A DNA stretch of 37,011 bases from Pirellulaceae bacterium (GTDB lineage Bacteria > Planctomycetota > Planctomycetia > Pirellulales > Pirellulaceae): NCBI GenBank assembly GCA_016784735.1, contig JADHUC010000094.1, positions 1 to 37,011 on the forward strand. Reading direction: 5' to 3'. Under the pieces are notes generated by a model. The model had not been told where the DNA came from and did no database searches. It was given only the letters and a program-made list of their open reading frames with translations. Position 1 is the stretch's first letter. Each line of letters starts with the position of its first letter. The translations under genes and the position numbers were made by a program. Shown here piece by piece: positions 1 through 9,700 of the stretch.

Positions 1-2
1 CG

Positions 3-1979
3 ACGATCACGGTGGGCAGCCTGGGGTCCGGGGACACGGTGACGTGGAGCCAGACGTACGACAACGAGAACGTGGGCACGGGCAAGACGCTCACTCCGGC
101 CGGTACGGTCAGCGACGGGAACAGCGGCAACAACTACGCCGTGACGTTCGTCAACGACCTCACGGGCGTGATCACCCAGCGGCCAGCCTCGGTGACGCCG
201 AATCCGGCGAGCAAGACCTACGCTCAACCGGACCCCATTCCGCTGACCACGGGCACGCTCAGTAACTTCCTGGCGGCCGATGGCGTCACGGCGGTTTACA
301 GCCGTACGTCGGGTGAAGCCATAGGGACCTACACGATCAGCGCGACATTGAGCCCGGCGGGTGTGCTCGGCAACTATAACATCACCTACAACACGGCGAA
401 CTTCACCATCACGCCGGTCGATAACACGCCACCTACCACAACGGGAATCGGTGATATTGAAGTCGCGGAGGATGCGGCAAATACGATCATTGACCTGTTC
501 GCTGCATTCGAAGACGCCGAGGATTTGGATGCCGACCTGACCTATACGATCCAGTCGAACAGCAACGCTGGTCTGTTCACGTCAGTATCCATCGATGACG
601 TCGCAGGCATGCTCACGCTTGACTACGCACCGGACACTACGGGGACCGCCGACATTACCGTCCGTGCGACCGACACCGGTGGACTGTTCGTTGACACAAC
701 GTTTACCGTGACGGTTATGGCGGCCGAGGAGCAAATCGACACGATAGTCGGCGACATACAAGATCTCGTGGATCAGGATGCACTGAATCCGAAGGACGCG
801 GACAAGCTAATAAAGAACCTGGACAAGGCAAGTGAAAAATTCGCTGAAGGCAACAACGATAAGGCGGTCAAAGAACTCGATAAGTTTGTCAAGAACGTTG
901 AGAAGCTGGTCGACAAAGGGAAACTCTCGGCGGAAGACGGACAACTGCTGATCGACGCAGCCAACGATGCCATCGCGTCCGCGCCTGTATCCGTGCCTCA
1001 GGAGAACACGCAGATACTGATCACTGATGTCGAAGCGTTGGTCGACACGGCAGCACTTTCCGAAAAAGACGCTGATAAGCTCATCAAGGAGCTGGATAAG
1101 GCGATCAAGGAATTCGACAAACTGCGAATCGACAAGGGTATCGAGAACCTCGGCAAGTTCATTGATAAAGTCGAAAAGTTGGTCGACAAGGGGAAACTCT
1201 CGTCGCAAGACGGGCAACTGCTGATTGATGCTGCTAACGGTATCATTGCGTCCGCGATGCCCGGTTCGCCGTTGCGAGCCAGTGAAGTGGCGGGCCACGA
1301 CTACGTAAATCAGACGATCCCGAGCGGCGGCGTTCTGGAATCGCTGGTTGCGAGGGGCAAAGCATACTGGGCTTCGGTGGGAGTCGAAGCCGGATCGTTC
1401 GGTTTGCTGGACAACGTAGCCATCCGCATCACAAACTTGCCCGGCGACTACCTTGGCTTTGCCTCATCCACTTCCATTTGGATCGACCAGGACGGAGCGG
1501 GGCATGGCTGGTTCGTCGACACGGCGTCCCCGTCCTTGCTCCAGATCCCGACGGACAAGATGGATTTGTTGTCAGTGGTGACGCACGAACTCGGCCATGT
1601 GCTCGGCTTCCAACACGACGCATCGGATTCGGTCATGGACGCTTGGCTGTCGCAGGGGAGCAGACCACCTATCAACAGGCCGGCGAACCTCGGTTGGCTG
1701 TATGATTTCTCGCCCAGGTCGGCAACGTTCTATCCCGTCGGTCGCTGGACAGACGATACTTTCTTGCTTTCGAGCAGTGGCACCGCAAATGACCGAGCCC
1801 TCTTGTCCCTGCTGGATGAGTGGGCTCCCAGTACTACGGACCGGGCCATATCAGATACAGCACGTGGACGGGTGGCGTCAGATAGGCGAGCCAAGACCGC
1901 AGCAAAAGAAATCGCCTCGAGGGATTCACTATTCGGCAGCCTGGTAGAGTTGGGGCTGGACGAGTACGATGACGATTAG
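3..1979 (+). CDS. Secreted matrixin-type metalloprotease with MBG, cadherin-like and tandem FIMAH domains (5' truncated by window)
   Basis: The frame is open to the window edge, so the N-terminus and any signal peptide lie outside. Counting from the codon at 12, residues 1-60 look like the end of a YDG-type repeat. Residues 60-135 are an MBG-like bacterial surface repeat (SKTYAQPDP, then GNYNITY). Residues 140-236 form a cadherin-like beta-sandwich. Residues 242-324 and about 333-417 are two closely similar helical, Lys/Asp-rich FIMAH repeats, each with DADKLIK, VEKLVDKGKLS and DGQLLIDAAN. The C-terminal part holds the full metzincin zinc site HELGHVLGFQH (His525 onward) with a downstream Met-turn candidate (SVMDAW). 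The protein ends in an acidic tail (DEYDDD). The family hydrolyses proteins outside the cell, and the repeats probably anchor or present it. Substrate unknown. The next gene is 144 bp downstream on the same strand. Confidence 0.85.
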   Translation, partial: TITVGSLGSGDTVTWSQTYDNENVGTGKTLTPAGTVSDGNSGNNYAVTFVNDLTGVITQRPASVTPNPASKTYAQPDPIPLTTGTLSNFLAADGVTAVYSRTSGEAIGTYTISATLSPAGVLGNYNITYNTANFTITPVDNTPPTTTGIGDIEVAEDAANTIIDLFAAFEDAEDLDADLTYTIQSNSNAGLFTSVSIDDVAGMLTLDYAPDTTGTADITVRATDTGGLFVDTTFTVTVMAAEEQIDTIVGDIQDLVDQDALNPKDADKLIKNLDKASEKFAEGNNDKAVKELDKFVKNVEKLVDKGKLSAEDGQLLIDAANDAIASAPVSVPQENTQILITDVEALVDTAALSEKDADKLIKELDKAIKEFDKLRIDKGIENLGKFIDKVEKLVDKGKLSSQDGQLLIDAANGIIASAMPGSPLRASEVAGHDYVNQTIPSGGVLESLVARGKAYWASVGVEAGSFGLLDNVAIRITNLPGDYLGFASSTSIWIDQDGAGHGWFVDTASPSLLQIPTDKMDLLSVVTHELGHVLGFQHDASDSVMDAWLSQGSRPPINRPANLGWLYDFSPRSATFYPVGRWTDDTFLLSSSGTANDRALLSLLDEWAPSTTDRAISDTARGRVASDRRAKTAAKEIASRDSLFGSLVELGLDEYDDD

Positions 1980-2123
1980 GACGCCACCAAGGGACGAGTG
2001 GACGGCGTGATTGCTTGAATGTTCACGTAGTTGTCCGGCTGAATCGCCGAGAACGACCTTGAGCGCAGTGAATCCCCGTTTCCGTTAACCTCGAACATGA
2101 TCTACGATTGCCTCTGAGTCACG

Positions 2124-2657
2124 ATGACCGATCGGACCGTCTATCTGATGCGCGGGTTGCCCGCCTGCGGCAAGAGTTTCACCGCTCGGGAACTGGCGGG
2201 CGATACGGGTATCGTATTGGAGACGGATCAGTACTTCTATACCGAGGTGGGCGAAGATCCTGCGTGCTACGATTACAGCCACGGTCTGTTGCCCGAGGCC
2301 CGCCGCTGGAATTTCGAACGATTCATTCGAGCGATCGAGGAGGGCATCTCGCCGATCGTTGTGGACCGGGGCAACGGATTGAATCCAGAGACACAGCAGT
2401 TTGCGCGATACGCCGTTGATTACGGGTACCAGGTCGAATTGAGAGAGCCCGAGTCCGAATGGTGGCAGGAGATTCGTGTGCTTTTGAAGTACAAGAGCGT
2501 CACAAAGGAGATCCTCTACCAGTGGGCTGACCGCCTGGCGGAAATGAGCCATTCGACACACCGCGTGCCGGTCGCTACGATCCGGCACTGGATGGACAAA
2601 TGGCAACACGGTTTGACCATTCAGGACATTCTGGAGTATCAGCCGTCTCAAGAATGA
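2124..2657 (+). CDS. Small P-loop ATPase / polynucleotide-kinase-like protein
   Basis: A 177-aa soluble protein with no signal peptide. The N-terminus carries a Walker A motif, GLPACGKS, at residues 11-18. It is followed by ETDQYF, and a second strand with a putative Walker B/acidic site (PIVVDRGNG) lies near residue 77. The later YAVDYGYQVELREPES segment matches the layout of AAA_33 / NEDD4-binding-protein-2-like kinases, which phosphorylate nucleic-acid ends or small substrates. Substrate cannot be read from the sequence. The ATG at 2124 has only a weak purine-rich stretch upstream. The gene is followed by an intergenic region with two palindromic repeats and meets the sulfatase gene tail to tail, so it is probably monocistronic. 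Confidence 0.75.
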   Translation: MTDRTVYLMRGLPACGKSFTARELAGDTGIVLETDQYFYTEVGEDPACYDYSHGLLPEARRWNFERFIRAIEEGISPIVVDRGNGLNPETQQFARYAVDYGYQVELREPESEWWQEIRVLLKYKSVTKEILYQWADRLAEMSHSTHRVPVATIRHWMDKWQHGLTIQDILEYQPSQE

Positions 2658-2678
2658 GCTAAGTGGGTCCGGGTCTAC

Positions 2679-2828
2679 TGAGGCAAGTCCCAGGAATAGT
2701 CTACCACAGCAGGACCTGCTACAGCCTGAACGCGTGAAGGGGACAGTCCCATTTTCGCTCCGCAAGGCCTGCGCGAAAATCGGGACAGTCCCCGACCACT
2801 GGTATGTCTTTTCTTGGGACTTGCCTCA
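2679..2828. repeat. 150-bp MITE-like nested inverted repeat
   Basis: The outer arms 2679-2696 (TGAGGCAAGTCCCAGGAA) and 2811-2828 are inverted copies with one mismatch, and similarity continues inward for about 10 more bases with a few differences. Inside, a second inverted repeat pairs GGGGACAGTCCCATTTTCGC (from about 2738) with its partner ending at about 2802. Each inner arm contains the small palindrome GGGACAGTCCC. There is no ORF of note inside. The element lies between two convergent stop codons. It looks like a small non-autonomous mobile element or REP doublet. Confidence 0.75.
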
Positions 2829-2837
2829 CGTATCATT

Positions 2838-2884
2838 GTGGGGCACGTTGCCAACGTGCCAGGCACGATGGAATCGTGCCCCAC
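2838..2884. repeat. Double-hairpin palindromic element
   Basis: The outer GTGG/CCAC arms enclose two perfect hairpins in tandem: GGCACGTTGCCAACGTGCC, then GGCACGATGGAATCGTGCC after a single A. The RNA or single strand would fold as a compact three-way junction. The element lies 32 bp beyond the stop codon of the sulfatase gene (opposite strand), so it may serve as a 3'-end structure. Confidence 0.75.
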
Positions 2885-2915
2885 CTATTTCCTTTGCGTC
2901 CCGAAGAAACCCGGG

Positions 2916-4454
2916 TTACTCGTTGCGTTGGCCGGGCAGGGACACCGGCCTGCTCGCTCTCTTGTCGAGGGGCATCAAGGCACCGACGGATACGAGAAAT
3001 TGTCCCAGTTGGCTCGCCAGCCGCTCTCGAACTTCGGGGTTTTCATCCGCCAGATTGCGTTGCTCGCCAAGGTCCTCGGCCAGATTGAACAGTTCGTATC
3101 GCTGGTCTTCGTGGTAGTAGATCAGCTTCCAATCACCTCGGCGGATGCTGCTGGACGGTCCGATCCCCGGTCCGTTTGGCCCCCAGTTGTTCGGATAGTG
3201 CCAGAACAGCGCCCGGTCGTTCGGATCTCCTTCGGCCTGCCGAAGCAGCGGGACAAAACTGACCCCGTCCATCACACCGCCGACTTGCTGGAAGTCTTCA
3301 ACGCCGGCCATTTCCAGAATCGCGGGGAAGAAGTCCTCGATAATCACGTAGCGGTTGCAGGCTGAGCCCGGTTGGGTTACGCCCGGCCATTTGGCGATCA
3401 CGGGAACGCGCACACCACCTTCGTGTGCCGATCCCTTGCCGCTGGACAGCGGCTTGTTGTGCGTATGGGGCTTGCCGCCACGGCCATGAGCGCTCAATCC
3501 GCCGTTGTCCGACATGAACAGTACGATCGTGTTGTCCGTCAGGCCGTGCCGTTCGACGTTCGCCAGAATGTCGCCCAGTGATTTGTCCATGCCTTCGACC
3601 AAGGCCGCGTACATGGCCTCGGTGTGGTCGAGCCCCGCATCCCGGTACTTCTGATAGAACCGTTCGTCCGGCGCAAACGGTACGTGGACTGCGTAGTGGG
3701 CCATGTACAAGAAAAACGGTTTGCCGTCCGCCACTGCCCGGTCGACGGCTTTGTTGGCCTCGATCGTCAATGCCTCGGTCAGAAAGACATCTTTGCCGTG
3801 ATATTGTTCAAGGCCGGGAACATCCCAAACGCGGTCGCCGCGTCGCCATACTGCACTGAAGTTCTGCGTGCCAAGGTAGCTGCCCGGGCCGCCAGCCGCG
3901 TGTCCACCGATGTTCACATCGAATCCAACGTTTCGCGGATCAGCTCCAGGAGTGCCGACTGCGCCGAAGTGCGCCTTGCCGGCGTGGATCGTACGATAGC
4001 CGGCTCGCTTGAGCACGGCAGGTAATGCGGTCGCGTGGATTGTTCGCTCGATGCCCGGCTCGGGGCTCAGGCCGTTGACGTTCCACTTGGGGAATTCCAG
4101 CCCCGGGTGGCGACGGTCATTGCTGGCGTTTCTTCGTAACGTCCAATTCGTCACGCGATGTCGTGCGGCGTTTAATCCCGTCATCAAGCTGACGCGCGTG
4201 GGCGAACAAACGCTGCATGCGTAGGCCTGGGTGAACTTCATGCCGGCGGCGGCCAGCTTTTTCATGTTTGGGGTCCGGTAGCGTCTGTTGAACGGGGTGA
4301 CCTCGTTGTGAAAAGGCACCGATGTGTCCTGCCATCCCATGTCGTCCACAAGAAACAGGACGATGTTTGGCTTTTCGGCGGCGTAAGTCACTCCGCCTAT
4401 CACGCCGCCCGCCAGACAGAGAATCAAAATAGCGCGCCGCAGTTGCAGTAGCAT
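2916..4454 (-). CDS. Secreted sulfatase (formylglycine-dependent, type I)
   Basis: A 512-aa protein that hydrolyses sulfate esters, probably on polysaccharides, in the periplasm or outside. The ATG at 4454 is chosen over an in-frame TTG at 4469 because GGGAG lies at good spacing upstream and a clean signal peptide follows (LLQLRRAILILCLAGGVIGG, then AA). The metal-site strand NIVLFLVDDMGW has Asp37-Asp38. The nucleophile motif is CSPTR with Cys83, which must be converted to formylglycine by a maturase not in this window. Downstream family marks include FMSDNGG and SGKGSAHEGGVRVP. Length is usual for the family. The gene meets the P-loop ATPase gene tail to tail across palindromic repeats. Substrate specificity cannot be assigned. 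Confidence 0.93.
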   Translation of the reverse strand: MLLQLRRAILILCLAGGVIGGVTYAAEKPNIVLFLVDDMGWQDTSVPFHNEVTPFNRRYRTPNMKKLAAAGMKFTQAYACSVCSPTRVSLMTGLNAARHRVTNWTLRRNASNDRRHPGLEFPKWNVNGLSPEPGIERTIHATALPAVLKRAGYRTIHAGKAHFGAVGTPGADPRNVGFDVNIGGHAAGGPGSYLGTQNFSAVWRRGDRVWDVPGLEQYHGKDVFLTEALTIEANKAVDRAVADGKPFFLYMAHYAVHVPFAPDERFYQKYRDAGLDHTEAMYAALVEGMDKSLGDILANVERHGLTDNTIVLFMSDNGGLSAHGRGGKPHTHNKPLSSGKGSAHEGGVRVPVIAKWPGVTQPGSACNRYVIIEDFFPAILEMAGVEDFQQVGGVMDGVSFVPLLRQAEGDPNDRALFWHYPNNWGPNGPGIGPSSSIRRGDWKLIYYHEDQRYELFNLAEDLGEQRNLADENPEVRERLASQLGQFLVSVGALMPLDKRASRPVSLPGQRNE

Positions 4455-4578
4455 CTCGAAAGCTCCCAAGTGATCTCGCCTCTTAAATCGTACGTGCCAA
4501 GTCTAGGATTCTCGTGGCATCATCGTTTAACCGCAAGCCGGTGAAAACTATTGAAAAAGTCGCCTTTGAGGGGCATAA

Positions 4579-4659
4579 GTAGGTCCCGCTTGCCGAGCGG
4601 GGCCTGGCATTCCGAGGTTTGTCAAAGCTCTCAGGTCCCGCTCGGCAAGCGGGACCTAC
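4579..4659. repeat. Palindromic repeat family A, copy 1
   Basis: Two 27-bp arms (4579-4605 and 4633-4659) are inverted copies with 26 of 27 positions matching. Each arm is itself a hairpin: AGGTCCCGCT, TGCCG, AGCGGGRCCT. Two further copies lie at 14401-14480 and 18229-18312. This copy starts 21 bp beyond the stop codon of the minus-strand beta-helix gene at 4681. Confidence 0.9.
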
Positions 4660-4680
4660 CTTCTTGGCAGCTTCGGAGGG

Positions 4681-6600
4681 TTACCCGCGCGGGCCGTAAT
4701 GTGGCATTGGGGGCCCAAGTTCGTAGGCCCCCAGGTCAGGGGCCTTTCCGGTGAAGCCGTCGGTGACGTTGGGAATGACGGTGCCGGCGTCGACGGCGCG
4801 CGAAATGGCTTTCGGCCGGGCATCGCCGAAGTTCAGATCCTTGTGCGTCTTCGACTCGCACGGCGGTTTGGGCACGTTCACCAAATCCTCGAAACCAACG
4901 GCGACCGCATGCCGTTCGAAGCCCGTCGATTCGGCGAATTCGCCGAAAGTCGGAAAACTCAGCCGACGTTTCGGCATCCATCGTTCGTCGAAGACGGTCC
5001 ACTCGATCGGTCCTACGACCGTGTAGCCGTTGTAGTCGATCTGGCTGATCTCGGGATCGAAAAAGCCGCTGCTCAACGTTGGGCCGTTCAGTCCCAAGAA
5101 GAGGTTATTGAAGATCCGCGAATTGGAGAAGCCCGGGGTGATCGACGCGACTCCCTTGCCGTGGATCATGCCGCAACAGACGCTGGTATTGTTGTAGATC
5201 AATACACCCGCCGGCTGGACGTTGGTCTTGAACGGAACGCCGCGAGTGATGTTGTACTGCACGTTGCGAATGAAGTAGCAGGGCCCGCCGTAGATCGGCT
5301 GGGCGCTCAGCCCGATGTGCTGATCTACCAGCCGGTTGTGAAAGAAGCGTATGTTGTGCTGCCCGGCGTCCGCTTCGTTGTCATCCCAACTCTGGCCAAC
5401 GTCGTTGTTGTAGAAGTCGATGGCCGCAGCTTTCTTCTCGAAGACGCTTCGATCTGCCACTTTACCAAACACACTGATGCCATCCTTGTGATTCTGAGCC
5501 AGGTTGTAGCAGACGTCTACGCCTTGACCGTTCACCCAAACGCCCTTGTAGGGAAACGGCTTCTGCTCGCTACGAAACCATGTGCCTTGGGTGCCGCGAA
5601 AGACGTTGTCGGCAATGTAGATGTCACGACATGCTGACGAGCGGATCAGAATGCCGGACCATCCGCAATCTTCGAAACGGCAATATCGAACGGTTAGGCC
5701 CCGCGTCGTACCGCCATCTCCGCTGTGAATGCCGTAATCGAAATTGCGGATCGTCAAGCCCCGAAACCAATGGTAGTTGGCGGAACTCACGTCGAACAAC
5801 GATACGTTCTGGTGCCAATGGAAATCGTCCGTTCCCTTGATCGGCTCGCGAGTCACGTTGTCCGCGTCGGGATTGCCTTGAAACACGACCGGTCCGTCGC
5901 CTGCATCACGAATGACAATAGGGCGATCACGAGTCCCACTCTTGTTTAACGCGTACGAACCGCCGTATCGGCCGGCGTGCAACAGAATCTGGTCCCCCGG
6001 TTGAACCTGCTCGTACGCGGCCAGGAAATCGTCGTATGCCGGTTGGATCTTCTCGCCTTCGTGCTCCGACGGATACACGTGCAACAGGCGTCCGTTGGCG
6101 AAAACCTTCGGTTCGGACTTGGTGGCAACAATCAGCCGTTTTTCATCGACCGAGCCCCCTGATCCGTGATCCAGGTCCGTCATCGTCAGTCTGACTTCGT
6201 ACTTTGTGCCTGGCTCTAGGAACAAAATGCTCCCTGCATACAGGTTGCCGCAAACGTATTCCCACGTGGGATTATCTCTCGGCGATTTCGCATCGCGTCC
6301 GACGCGTTCTCCTTTGATGCGCAACAAATCCATCCCCTGTTTCCACTCGCGTTTACCTTCTTCGCGATACTGTACCGAGACACACCCGTTTCGGTTTTCG
6401 TCGCCGCGGATTTTCCACTCGAAGCCCAGCGAGTGCAACGTCGACGGCTCGACGTACAGATCGCCAGCCACGGTTCGCCGCGGATCGTCGTCTGTGGTAC
6501 GCGAGTCGCACGGAATCACGCGGCCGTCGGCAGACACGTCGATCGAAGCATCGTCGGCGATGGGAAGCAGTACAGCGGTCAGGAGAGTTGCTGCAAACAT
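4681..6600 (-). CDS. Secreted right-handed parallel beta-helix protein (polysaccharide lyase-like)
   Basis: A 639-aa protein with a short N-terminal hydrophobic signal (MFAATLLTAVLLPIADD). Residues about 40-165 look like a fibronectin-III-like sandwich (GTKYEVRLTMTDLDHG). From about residue 185 (YDDFLAAYEQVQPGDQILLHAGRYGG) to about residue 560 there are beta-helix coils rich in repeated short strands such as HWFRGLTIRNFDYGIHSGDG, RFFHNRLVDQHIGL and IYNNTSVC. The fold is typical of lyases and hydrolases that bind long acidic polysaccharides, but no catalytic residues can be named with confidence. A weak ribosome site precedes the ATG. The next gene upstream on the same strand is the NPCBM/dihaem gene, 195 bp away across a hairpin cluster. 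Confidence 0.85.
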   Translation of the reverse strand: MFAATLLTAVLLPIADDASIDVSADGRVIPCDSRTTDDDPRRTVAGDLYVEPSTLHSLGFEWKIRGDENRNGCVSVQYREEGKREWKQGMDLLRIKGERVGRDAKSPRDNPTWEYVCGNLYAGSILFLEPGTKYEVRLTMTDLDHGSGGSVDEKRLIVATKSEPKVFANGRLLHVYPSEHEGEKIQPAYDDFLAAYEQVQPGDQILLHAGRYGGSYALNKSGTRDRPIVIRDAGDGPVVFQGNPDADNVTREPIKGTDDFHWHQNVSLFDVSSANYHWFRGLTIRNFDYGIHSGDGGTTRGLTVRYCRFEDCGWSGILIRSSACRDIYIADNVFRGTQGTWFRSEQKPFPYKGVWVNGQGVDVCYNLAQNHKDGISVFGKVADRSVFEKKAAAIDFYNNDVGQSWDDNEADAGQHNIRFFHNRLVDQHIGLSAQPIYGGPCYFIRNVQYNITRGVPFKTNVQPAGVLIYNNTSVCCGMIHGKGVASITPGFSNSRIFNNLFLGLNGPTLSSGFFDPEISQIDYNGYTVVGPIEWTVFDERWMPKRRLSFPTFGEFAESTGFERHAVAVGFEDLVNVPKPPCESKTHKDLNFGDARPKAISRAVDAGTVIPNVTDGFTGKAPDLGAYELGPPMPHYGPRG

Positions 6601-6648
6601 GGGACACCAAAAGAAATGTTATGAGTTTGTCTCTTTACCCGTTTCACT

Positions 6649-6752
6649 CGTTCCCAAGCTCTGCTTGGGAACGCATTTTCTGGAAGCTCCGCTTCCGGTC
6701 TTGCGAAGCAGAGCTTCGGGAATTCAGGTTCCCAAGCCGGAGCTTGGGAACC
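6649..6752. repeat. Cluster of four palindromic hairpins (repeat family B)
   Basis: Four perfect or near-perfect hairpins follow each other: CGTTCCCAAGCT..GCTTGGGAACG (6649-6673), GGAAGCTCCGCTTCC (6682-6696), CGAAGCAGAGCTTCG (6704-6718), and GGTTCCCAAGC..GCTTGGGAACC (6727-6752). The first and last share the TTCCCAAGC core, and the middle two pair with each other in part (GAAGC/GCTTC). The cluster starts 43 bp beyond the stop codon of the minus-strand gene at 6796. Confidence 0.85.
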
Positions 6753-6795
6753 AGGTGCAAGGTGCAATATGTCGAGCAACTCGCGACGGGGATGT

Positions 6796-9700
6796 CTATT
6801 CCAGCGCTGGCCCCGCGATGCGTTCGCCCCGTTGCTGGCGTTTTTGATCCTCCGGGTCGAAGGTGCCGTAGAACAGCGCGTTGGTGTCCATCCATGTCAC
6901 CAGGCGTTCCATCTCCTGCTCGTCAAGCGTTACGTCCTCGTGTCCTTCCAGGATCAGGGTCATCAGTTTGCTGGCCCGAGCGCCAAAGAGATTCGGTCGA
7001 CTCATCGGTTCGAAGTTGGCTGCCGGTGGCGACTTCCACTCCGAGTAGGGCACCATCGGCGCGAGCGCGTTGTACGACGCTGAAAAAGCGCCTTCCGGAG
7101 CGCCGGTCAGCACGATTCCTCCTTCGGCCTCGGGCCCGGTGTGACATTCCACGCAGTGCTTGTCCAGCACAGGCTGAACCAGGATCGGGAAACTGAGTGG
7201 CCTGGAGCCATCGGGGCCGGGAGCGATCGTCGAGGGCGGCCGGTCCTTTGCCAGCGCCGAAGCGTTGAACGCGACGCTGGTACGTTTCTCGTGGCACCCG
7301 ACACACGATGTGTGCTCGCCGGGTTGAAGGTACGTGAGGCTGCGCATGGTCTGCACCGCCATGCCTCGTTCGTCGAGGGCTTGGAAGGAAAACGGGATTC
7401 CCGCTGGCGCGCGAAAGTAGGCCGAGCCATCCGATTCGACGGGAACCGTGCCTAGAACCTGCTTGCCCGGCGAGGCGTTGGCCAAGCCTACCTTTGGAGT
7501 GTTTGCATGCGGTGTTGTTTTCGGCAGCACCTGCAAAATCCGGAGATGCGTAATCGCGTCTTTCCCGTCCTTGGGGAGATCTGGCCAACTGTCATAGACG
7601 TTCTGCAGGAAGAAAGTCCCCTCGCCCGCGCCGCCGTGTGCCAAATCGGATGGAATGGCTGGAATCGGCTCGCGAGCTCGCAGCGGCATCGGCCAAAGAC
7701 TGCCGATGCTTGCATCTCGGTAGATGAGTTCCTTGTTGCCAAAGCGATCGACCAGATAGATGCCGAACATGTTAGCTGGGTTGGCAAAGGGCTCGCCAAA
7801 CAACGGATCGAAGCTGTACGCGGCCAGGAAATAGTCTTTCGACAGCGGATACGGTGACCGGTAGCAGTGGCCAGGCCAGCGCAACTCTTCGGCTGGCACT
7901 TCCGGCGGAGTCGGAACGCCCACGGGCGCGTACCAACGTTGCACGCGGAATTCGCTCTCCGGAAACAGAGCATCGGGAGTCAGCCGGGTAATCGGCTCCA
8001 GGCCGTCGATCCCTCGGGTCACATCCAGCAGAATGATCGAGCCGGCTGTCATGGCATGATGCGCAGCGGCCGTAGCCATCACCAGATTCGAACTCGGCAC
8101 CGGCCGAGCTTCCCATACTCCCACGGGATTGAAGGTATTGTTGCCGTAGTAGGCGGCAACGTTCGTCCCGTCAGGTCGTGCGGTCCAAAGCTGTTGATAG
8201 TGGACAGCGTGCCGGTCCACGTAATCCCAACGCGTGTAAATGATGCGCCCGTCGTTCAGCACGGCGGGGTCCCATTCGTGCGTTTCGTGGAACGAAATGA
8301 CGCGGGGATCCGAGCCGTCGCCGTTGGCCGTAGCCATCGTGTAGACGGGGCACGGCCCTCGGCCACAGCGATGAAAGCCGCCTCGCCGAGTCGACAGAAA
8401 TAGCAGCTTTCCGTCGGGCAGGTAACGCGGCGAGAAGTCGTCGTACGGCCCGTCGGTCAGTTGTCGCGTTTCGGAACCGTCGGCCGAAACCTCGTACAGC
8501 CGATAGAATCGCTGGTCGTCGGTCCGCCAGTCTGCAGCCGGCGAGTCGGCCGCGCAGAAACCGAACAGCACGCGCTGCCCATCCCAGGATACGTCCAGGT
8601 GAAGATAGCTTCCACATGGGAGATCGCCCAGTTGGCGACACTGCATCGACTTGCCTGGAGCATCCAACACGAAGACGCCGCCGCCGGGACGGGATATTCG
8701 CCCGTAGTATTGCGTCAGTTGGTGGCTGAAAGCGCTCGGAACACGCTTGACGAACACCAGGGGTCCAAAATCGGCTAGCGGGTTTCGAAAGACGATTTCC
8801 CTCCGCAACAAGTGAACGCGGCGCCATAGGTCCTCCCAACGGGACTCGCCCGTCGACTCGCTGGCCGCCGATTTCTGCCACTCGGTCCGTAACTCTTCCC
8901 ACTTCCGTGTGAGATCGTCGACGGCAATTGCAGACGTAGCATAATCCTTGATCAGTTCATCACCGCGCTCGAAAGCGGTCTGGATGGCCTCGTTCCAAGT
9001 TCGCGATTCACGCGGTGTGCCAATTCCATCCTGCATGCGCCAGTCCCATTCGATCAATTCCTGTTCGATCGAAGGACGCGGCTCGGGTAGGATTCGAGGC
9101 GGATACTGCTCCTTTTCCTGCGGGAATCGCAGGGGGATGGCGTACGACTGGTCGTCCAGGCTGTAACGCAACCGGCCCCAACGGACTCCCGTCTCGCCGC
9201 CGGCGCCACGCGTCGTGAGGACAATCTCAGCCTCCCCGCCGCCCTCGACCGGTTCCGATTCAAGCACGGCCGACTCGCCGCCCTGTATCGTGCGACTGAC
9301 CGACTTGCCGCCAACCGAAATCTCCACTTCGGCCTGCTCGCCGTGGACGACGGTCACGTCGGCACTAACTCGGATCGGTTCTGTGACGTTCTTCACCGGG
9401 ATGAGAAAACGGGCTTCTTCGTCACGACAGACACTTACCGTAAACATCCTGCTCGTGTCCATGATCGCGACCTGGGGACCGGATTCTCCTGCGATCATCG
9501 AGAAGCCGCACGCGGCTGTGCTGGCTGGCGGGGCAGGATCGTCGGCGAAGGATGTGGAAACCGCTCCGAAAAAGGGCATCCTTCCATCGACAACAAGACG
9601 CGCCTCGGCCCAGTTTGCCATGTCGCAACCGATGCCGTCACCGCCGTCTTTGGCGATCAGCCGAAGCTGTCGTGCGCCGGCCAGCGAGACCTCGACTTCC

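Noticed and set aside
2679..2884. CRISPR array
   Set aside because: The repeats are palindromic and not evenly spaced direct repeats, and no cas gene is near.
4699..5637. A 312-codon frame on the plus strand
   Set aside because: It is antisense to the beta-helix gene and has no recognisable motif.
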